This document shows positions 6,596 to 10,411 of a stretch of 10,411 nt of DNA, piece by piece. Within the stretch, counting starts at the first letter, position 1, and every line of letters starts with the position of its first letter. The notes below the pieces were generated by a model. The model was not told the origin of the DNA, searched no databases, and was given only the letters and a program-made list of their open reading frames with translations. The DNA is taken from positions 1 to 10,411 of the forward strand of contig DATEQV010000546.1 of NCBI GenBank assembly GCA_035272265.1. The letters run 5' to 3'. The DNA comes from Acidisphaera sp035272265 (lineage in GTDB: Bacteria; Pseudomonadota; Alphaproteobacteria; Acetobacterales; Acetobacteraceae). Made by a program: the position numbers and the translations under genes.

Positions 6596-7210
6596 ATGGA
6601 CGGCGATCTCGGCACTCCCGATCGCGTCAGGGCGCATTACGGGCGACCCAACCCGCGCTCGCTTCTCAAGCAGCTCGATCGGATCGACACGCACGCGCGC
6701 CGGTTCATCGGCCTGTCGCCCTTCGTGGTGATCGCATCCGCGGATGCGGATGGTCGCGCGGATGCGACGCCGCGCGGCGACGCGCCCGGCTTCGTCGCCG
6801 TTCTCGACGAGCGCACGCTGCTGATCCCCGACCGGCCCGGCAACAACCGCGTCGACACGATGCTGAACGTGACCGCGAACCCGCATGTCGGCCTGCTGTT
6901 CATGGTGCCGGGAATCGTCGAGACCCTGCGCGTGAATGGCAGCGCGCGCCTGACCTCGGATCCGACCCTGCTTGCGCCGCTGGCCGCGAACGGCAAGGCG
7001 CCGTCCGCGGGGCTCCTGGTATCGGTGCGCGATGTGTATTTCCACTGCGGCAAGGCGCTGATTCGCGCCGATCTGTGGAACCCGGAGCGCTATGTACCAT
7101 GTACGGAGGTTCCCAGCCTCGGCCGCATCCTGGCCGACCAGCTGAAGGACATCAGCGTCGAGGAATCCGAGCGCCGCATCGCAGATGGCTACGTCAACCG
7201 ACTTTATTGA
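6596..7210 (+). CDS. PPOX-type flavoprotein (pyridoxamine 5'-phosphate oxidase family)
   Basis: The 204-residue product belongs to the FMN-binding split-barrel superfamily. It resembles the subgroup annotated as MSMEG_1061-type FMN-dependent PPOX flavoproteins. Typical segments are FIGLSPFVVIASADADGRAD (37-56), the signature PDRPGNNRVDTMLN (78-91), NPHVGLLFMVPGIVETLRVN (95-114) and YFHCGKALIRADLWNP (148-163). It is most likely a cytoplasmic FMN- or F420-type oxidoreductase of unknown substrate. Nothing ties it to vitamin B6 synthesis. GAGAGG (6586-6591), overlapping the preceding stop, lies four bases before the ATG, so it is probably co-transcribed and coupled with the MmgE/PrpD gene. It differs strongly in sequence from the second PPOX protein at 7978-8691 and is not a recent duplicate. 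Confidence 0.9.
   Translation: MDGDLGTPDRVRAHYGRPNPRSLLKQLDRIDTHARRFIGLSPFVVIASADADGRADATPRGDAPGFVAVLDERTLLIPDRPGNNRVDTMLNVTANPHVGLLFMVPGIVETLRVNGSARLTSDPTLLAPLAANGKAPSAGLLVSVRDVYFHCGKALIRADLWNPERYVPCTEVPSLGRILADQLKDISVEESERRIADGYVNRLY
6733..6748. repeat. 16-bp perfect palindrome inside the first PPOX gene
   Basis: CGCATCCGCGGATGCG is perfectly self-complementary, and its right-hand ten bases (CGCGGATGCG) recur at 6757-6766, 18 bases later. It encodes the ASADADGRADA stretch of the protein, a surface turn in this family, so amino acid and codon bias alone may explain it. Confidence 0.5.
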
Positions 7211-7223
7211 CGGGTCGGTGTCG

Positions 7224-7235
7224 GAGGAATTCCTC
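7224..7235. repeat. 12-bp palindrome after the first PPOX gene
   Basis: GAGGAATTCCTC is a perfect palindrome in the 113-bp spacer between the PPOX stop and the next start. The arms are too short and no T-run follows directly, so a terminator is not supported. It could be an operator-like site or chance. Confidence 0.4.
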
Positions 7236-7311
7236 GGCCCCTGCTGCCGTCGCAGTTTTCTCCAAGTCAATGCATCGCCGGCGTGCTGCTTGCGGAGCTG
7301 GGTGGGCCGAC

Positions 7312-7316
7312 GGAGG
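7312..7316 (+). promoter_or_regulatory. Ribosome binding site that sets the DUF1579-like start
   Basis: GGAGG lies seven bases before the ATG at 7324, an ideal Shine-Dalgarno distance. It argues for this start over the long upstream extension of the open frame, which overlaps the preceding PPOX gene. Confidence 0.75.
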
Positions 7317-7323
7317 ACTGCGC

Positions 7324-7881
7324 ATGCTTGCGGACACACTCGGACTGGTCGCTGCGTTGCACGCCGAGGCACCGGCGCCCGATCGCACCGAGATGGCCGG
7401 CCTGTACGACTTCCTCGTCGGCGACTGGCGCATGCAGGTCGTGACGTATCCGGCAGAGGGTGGCCGGTTCGAGGCCGCGGGGGAGATCCATGCGGGGTGG
7501 ATCCTCGAAGGCCGGGCGATCCAGGATACCTGGATCCTGCCCGCCCGTGACCGCCGCGAGCCGGGCGGGTCGCCGCTACCGGTCACCGGCACATGGTTCG
7601 GCACCACACTGCGCATCTACGATACCGCGCTGCAGGCGTGGCGGATCTACTGGATCAATCCGCCGACCAATACCTTTCGCGAGCAGATCGGCCGTGCACG
7701 CGATGCGGGCATTGTGCAGGAAGGCAGCGCCGGCGACGGGGCGTTGTCACGCTGGAGTTTTACCGACATCGAGCCGACGTCGTTCCACTGGTCGGCCGAA
7801 CTGTCGCGTGACCGGGGCGAGACCTGGCGCTTGCTGATCGACGTGTTCGCGCGACGCGATGGAGCGTCCGTGCTGGTGTGA
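7324..7881 (+). CDS. DUF1579-like conserved hypothetical protein
   Basis: The 185-residue product has no signal peptide or membrane segment. FLVGDWRMQVVTYPAEGG (30-47) and the regular beta-strand pattern that follows (HAGWILEGRAIQDTWI, GTTLRIYDTALQAWRIYWIN, RWSFTDIEPTSFHWSAELS) resemble DUF1579 and related small barrel-fold proteins, which begin with a similar L-x-G-x-W motif and are thought to bind small ligands. The biochemical function is unknown and I do not assign one. The start is fixed by GGAGG at 7312-7316. The open frame runs upstream to 7075, but that part overlaps the PPOX gene and has no plausible protein character. It sits between two PPOX flavoprotein genes, so a connected role is possible. 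The family assignment is from pattern memory and is moderate. Confidence 0.75.
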   Translation: MLADTLGLVAALHAEAPAPDRTEMAGLYDFLVGDWRMQVVTYPAEGGRFEAAGEIHAGWILEGRAIQDTWILPARDRREPGGSPLPVTGTWFGTTLRIYDTALQAWRIYWINPPTNTFREQIGRARDAGIVQEGSAGDGALSRWSFTDIEPTSFHWSAELSRDRGETWRLLIDVFARRDGASVLV

Positions 7882-7918
7882 CCGGGGCATCGAGCCAGAC
7901 GCTCACGACACCGGAGGT

Positions 7919-7948
7919 TTGGCCGAACCGGCGTTGCTGCGTCATACT
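7919..7948 (+). promoter_or_regulatory. Weak candidate promoter before the second PPOX gene
   Basis: TTGGCC (7919-7924) and CATACT (7943-7948) each match four of six sigma-70 consensus bases and are 18 bases apart, within the 96-bp gap after the DUF1579-like gene. The match is weak and read-through from upstream is equally possible. Confidence 0.25.
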
Positions 7949-7977
7949 GCGCCGCAACAGCTGGAGTTCCCGCCCAA

Positions 7978-8691
7978 ATGGCCGATACCGAAGACTACCC
8001 AATCACCAACCGCAACCGCCTGCGCCGCAAGCACGAGCGCGGCCATTACGACCGGGAAACTGTGTATGTCATCCTCGATGCGGCGATGATTTGCCACATC
8101 GCCTACGTCAGCGACGGCCAGCCGTATTGCACGCCCACCGCGTTCTGGCGCGAAGGCGACACGCTGATGTGGCACGGCTCGTCCGCAAGCCGGATGATCC
8201 GGGCGCAATCGAATGCTGTTCCGGTATGCCTGACGGTGACGCACATGGATGCGATCGTGCTGGCACGCTGCGGCTTCAACCATTCGATCAATTACCGATC
8301 CGTGATCGCGTTCGGCCACGCCAGCCTGATCACCGGCGAGCCCGCCAAGCTGCACGCGATGGATGCGTTCCTGGATCGCTATTTCCCCGGCCGCGCCCGC
8401 GCCGTTCGCCCGCCGAGCGCGCAGGAGGTGAAGGCCACCAGCTTCGTCTCCATGCAGATCGAGGACGCCAGCGCCAAGATCCGCGCCCTGCCCGTGCACG
8501 ACGAGGAGGAGGACTACGCGGTCCCCTGCTGGACGGCGCTGCTGCCGATCGCGACGACGGTCGGCGCGCCCGTCGAGTGCGAGCGTCAGCACCCCGACGC
8601 CGATCGAGCCCGCGACGGCCTCGCCGCCTGGCGTGAGGGGCGCCGGCTGGACGAGATCCTGACCGAAACGGCGGCGACGTATGCCCAGTGA
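7978..8691 (+). CDS. PPOX-type flavoprotein, NimA-like (flavin-nucleotide-binding)
   Basis: The 237-residue product belongs to the split-barrel group of FMN-binding proteins related to NimA and often annotated as pyridoxamine 5'-phosphate oxidase family. Characteristic segments are RRKHERGHYDRETVYVILDA (16-35), ICHIAYVSDGQPYCTPTAFW (38-57), HGSSASRM (66-73, where the flavin phosphate is usually bound), LARCGFNHSINYRSVIAFG (95-113) and the C-terminal half with VPCWTALLPI. It is probably a cytoplasmic flavin-binding protein or reductase with unknown substrate. Nitroimidazole reduction should not be assumed. GGAG at 7963-7966 is 11 bases before the ATG, a little far. Its 3' end overlaps the next gene by 11 bp, so the two are probably translated together. 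Confidence 0.9.
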   Translation: MADTEDYPITNRNRLRRKHERGHYDRETVYVILDAAMICHIAYVSDGQPYCTPTAFWREGDTLMWHGSSASRMIRAQSNAVPVCLTVTHMDAIVLARCGFNHSINYRSVIAFGHASLITGEPAKLHAMDAFLDRYFPGRARAVRPPSAQEVKATSFVSMQIEDASAKIRALPVHDEEEDYAVPCWTALLPIATTVGAPVECERQHPDADRARDGLAAWREGRRLDEILTETAATYAQ

Positions 8692-10069
8692 CCTGACCGT
8701 CACGGATGCAGCGGCGACCGGCGCTGCTGCCGCGCCGGAGCGCGTCGTCGAGGTGCAGCGCGCGCGCGGCCACCTCGTCGTCGTGGTCGGCGGGGGTGCC
8801 GCGGGGCTTGAGCTGGCGACCAAGCTCGGTCGCCGCTACGGCCAGACCGACCGTGTCCACGTCACGATGGTCGACCGCGCGCGGACGCACTTGTGGAAGC
8901 CGTTGCTGCACGCCGTCGCCGCGGGCAGCCTGGACGCCGGTGAGGAGGAGCTGAACTACCTCGCCCACGCCGCGCGCAACCACTACGTCTTCCGCTTCGG
9001 CGACCTGATCGGCCTCGATCGCGCCGCCAAGCGCGTCCACCTGTCCGCGACGTTCGACGACGAAGGCCGTCCGATTACGCCGCGCCGTTCGGTCCCCTAC
9101 GACACGCTGGTGATCGCGATCGGCAGCATCACCAACGATTTCGGCACCCCCGGCGCCGCCCAGCACGCCATCCCGCTGGAGACACCCGAGCAGGCCGTGC
9201 GCTTCAACCGTCGCGTGGTCAACGCATGCCTGCATGCGCACACGCAGGAAGGCCCGGTGCGTCCGGGCCAGCTGCACATCGCCATCATCGGCGCGGGTGC
9301 CACGGGCACCGAACTGTCAGCCGAGCTGCACCACACGGTGCGCCAGATCGTCGCGGCGGGTCTCGATCGCATCGTCCCGGAGCGGGACGTGCGCATTGTC
9401 CTCGTCGAGGCCGGCCCGCGCATCTTGCCGGCGCTGCCCGAACGCATTTCTACCGCGACGACCGAGCTGCTCCAGAAGCTCGGGGTCGAGGTGCGAACCA
9501 ACGCGCGGGTCACCGCCGTCAGCGCGGAGGGCGTGACGTTGGACGGCGGCGACTTCATCCCGGCCGAGATCGTCGTGTGGGCCGCCGGCGTGAAAGGGCC
9601 GGAGGTCCTGACCAAGCTGGACGGGCTCGAGGTCAACCGCATCAACCAGCTCGTCGTACTGCCGACCTTGCAGACGACGCGCGATCCGGACGTCTTTGCG
9701 ATCGGCGACTGCGCTGCCTGCCCGCGCGAAGGTTTCACGTCGCCGGTGCCGCCGCGTGCGCAGGCTGCCCATCAGCAGGCGATGCACATGGCGCGGCAGA
9801 TCGAGCGACGGCTCGCCGGGAAGCCGCTGTTGCCATTCAAGTATCACGATTTCGGCTCGCTTGTGTCGCTCGGCCGCTACAGCACGGTGGGCAGCCTGAT
9901 GGGGCTCGTCGACCGGGCCTTCTTCGTCGAGGGCATGTTTGCGCGCCTGATGTACCGCTCGCTGCACAAGATGCACGAGCGTGCGGTCTACAGCACCAGC
10001 CGCATGATGGCCGACACTATCGCTCGCACGCTGTCGCGCAGGGCTGACCGGATCGTGAAGCTCCATTGA
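8681..10069 (+). CDS. ndh: Type II NADH dehydrogenase-like FAD/NAD(P) oxidoreductase
   Basis: Type II NADH:quinone oxidoreductases pass electrons from NADH through FAD to membrane quinone without pumping protons. The 462-residue product has the FAD-binding GGGAAGLELA (37-46), WKPLLHAVAAGSLD (72-85), the second dinucleotide-binding GAGATGTELSAEL (204-216), the FAD-contact FAIGDCAACP (339-348) and AQAAHQQA (360-367), which fits the AQxAxQ quinone-site motif. There is no transmembrane helix. The basic, amphipathic C-terminal tail (about 425-462) could attach it to the inner membrane. About 28 residues precede the first strand, slightly longer than usual. The ATG lies inside the end of the PPOX gene (11-bp overlap). 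The stop shares one base with the ATG of the following hydrolase. A sister oxidoreductase with another acceptor cannot be excluded. Confidence 0.9.
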   Translation: MPSDLTVTDAAATGAAAAPERVVEVQRARGHLVVVVGGGAAGLELATKLGRRYGQTDRVHVTMVDRARTHLWKPLLHAVAAGSLDAGEEELNYLAHAARNHYVFRFGDLIGLDRAAKRVHLSATFDDEGRPITPRRSVPYDTLVIAIGSITNDFGTPGAAQHAIPLETPEQAVRFNRRVVNACLHAHTQEGPVRPGQLHIAIIGAGATGTELSAELHHTVRQIVAAGLDRIVPERDVRIVLVEAGPRILPALPERISTATTELLQKLGVEVRTNARVTAVSAEGVTLDGGDFIPAEIVVWAAGVKGPEVLTKLDGLEVNRINQLVVLPTLQTTRDPDVFAIGDCAACPREGFTSPVPPRAQAAHQQAMHMARQIERRLAGKPLLPFKYHDFGSLVSLGRYSTVGSLMGLVDRAFFVEGMFARLMYRSLHKMHERAVYSTSRMMADTIARTLSRRADRIVKLH

Positions 10070-10411
10070 TGCGGGCCGCTTCACCCGGCCGGCGCGATGG
10101 GTTTGATTTCGGGTCGGTGTTCGACTCTTGCGTCGAGCGCCCGTCCTATGCGGCGCTCCTGCGCGAACTGTGGTCGCTTCTAAGCTATCGTTCCCCGCGA
10201 CCGGTCCCTGGTGATCTGCCGTGCGGCGACGGCCGCGCGGTTCTGGTCATCCCTGGCTTCCTTTGTGGCGACGGCCTTACCGCGCCGCTCCGGACTGCCC
10301 TGTCGGCTTGCGGCTTCCGTGCGTTCGGCTGGAACCTCGGCATGAACTGGGGACCTACACCGCGCCTGCTGAGCGGCCTGGAAGCGCGCGCGCGGCACCT
10401 GCATGCGCAGC
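10069..10411 (+). CDS. Alpha/beta hydrolase, N-terminal part (cut by window edge)
   Basis: An open frame starts at ATG 10069-10071, which overlaps the TGA of the preceding dehydrogenase gene by one base (TGATG), and stays open to the window end (114 complete codons). Residues 55-75 (beginning GRAVLVIPGFLCGDG) and 87-96 (GWNLGMNWGP) match the early strand, oxyanion-loop region and following segment of an esterase/lipase-like alpha/beta hydrolase group. The G-x-S-x-G nucleophile and the rest of the catalytic triad must lie beyond base 10411. No signal peptide is visible. Overlap with the upstream stop suggests translational coupling. The substrate is unknown. Confidence 0.8.
   Translation, partial: MRAASPGRRDGFDFGSVFDSCVERPSYAALLRELWSLLSYRSPRPVPGDLPCGDGRAVLVIPGFLCGDGLTAPLRTALSACGFRAFGWNLGMNWGPTPRLLSGLEARARHLHAQ

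Noticed and set aside
6733..6766. CRISPR-like or tandem repeat array
   Set aside because: There are only two partial copies within a coding region, with no spacer pattern and no cas genes.
7207..7235. Promoter starting with TTGACG after the first PPOX gene
   Set aside because: No acceptable -10 hexamer lies 16-19 bases downstream.
7075..7323. Upstream extension of the DUF1579-like frame
   Set aside because: It overlaps the PPOX gene, and a strong GGAGG supports the ATG at 7324.
6596..8691. The two PPOX genes as a recent tandem duplication
   Set aside because: Their sequences and motif orders differ throughout; they belong to different subgroups of the superfamily.

Overview
The window is a GC-rich, gene-dense bacterial chromosome segment. 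The gene content and order (a lytic transglycosylase, an RlpA-type protein, a D-Ala-D-Ala carboxypeptidase, tmk, holB, metG) match a housekeeping block I know from alphaproteobacteria. The style of the flavoproteins and the MmgE/PrpD protein would suit an Acetobacterales/Rhodospirillales-like organism. That placement is inference from gene order and base composition, not from a database search.

Left half (1-5052), minus strand: six genes in one compact run, read right to left. They are mltB-like lytic transglycosylase, rlpA-like lipoprotein with a C-terminal SPOR-like domain, dacC-like penicillin-binding carboxypeptidase, tmk (thymidylate kinase), holB (DNA polymerase III delta prime), and metG (methionyl-tRNA synthetase, cut by the window edge). 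Gaps run from 38 bp down to a 4-bp overlap, so a single transcript is likely. The first three products act on peptidoglycan in the envelope. The last three serve dTTP supply, replication and translation. The most notable detail is the tmk start: no ATG, GTG or TTG is available that keeps the P-loop, and the best start is a CTG just after the dacC stop.

A 119-bp divergent intergenic region (5053-5171) holds a possible promoter for the plus-strand genes.

Right half (5172-10411), plus strand: an MmgE/PrpD-family protein, a PPOX-type (FMN split-barrel) flavoprotein, a small DUF1579-like protein, a second and different PPOX-type flavoprotein, a type II NADH dehydrogenase-like oxidoreductase overlapping it by 11 bp, and the 5' part of an alpha/beta hydrolase whose ATG shares one base with the preceding stop. 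This is a metabolic/redox group with two flavin-binding split-barrel proteins next to an FAD/NAD(P)H oxidoreductase. A shared pathway is possible but unproven.

I see no rRNA, tRNA, CRISPR array, insertion sequence, phage gene or obvious defence system. No stretch longer than about 120 bases lacks a gene. The window looks mostly like ordinary core chromosome, and the findings below are modest.
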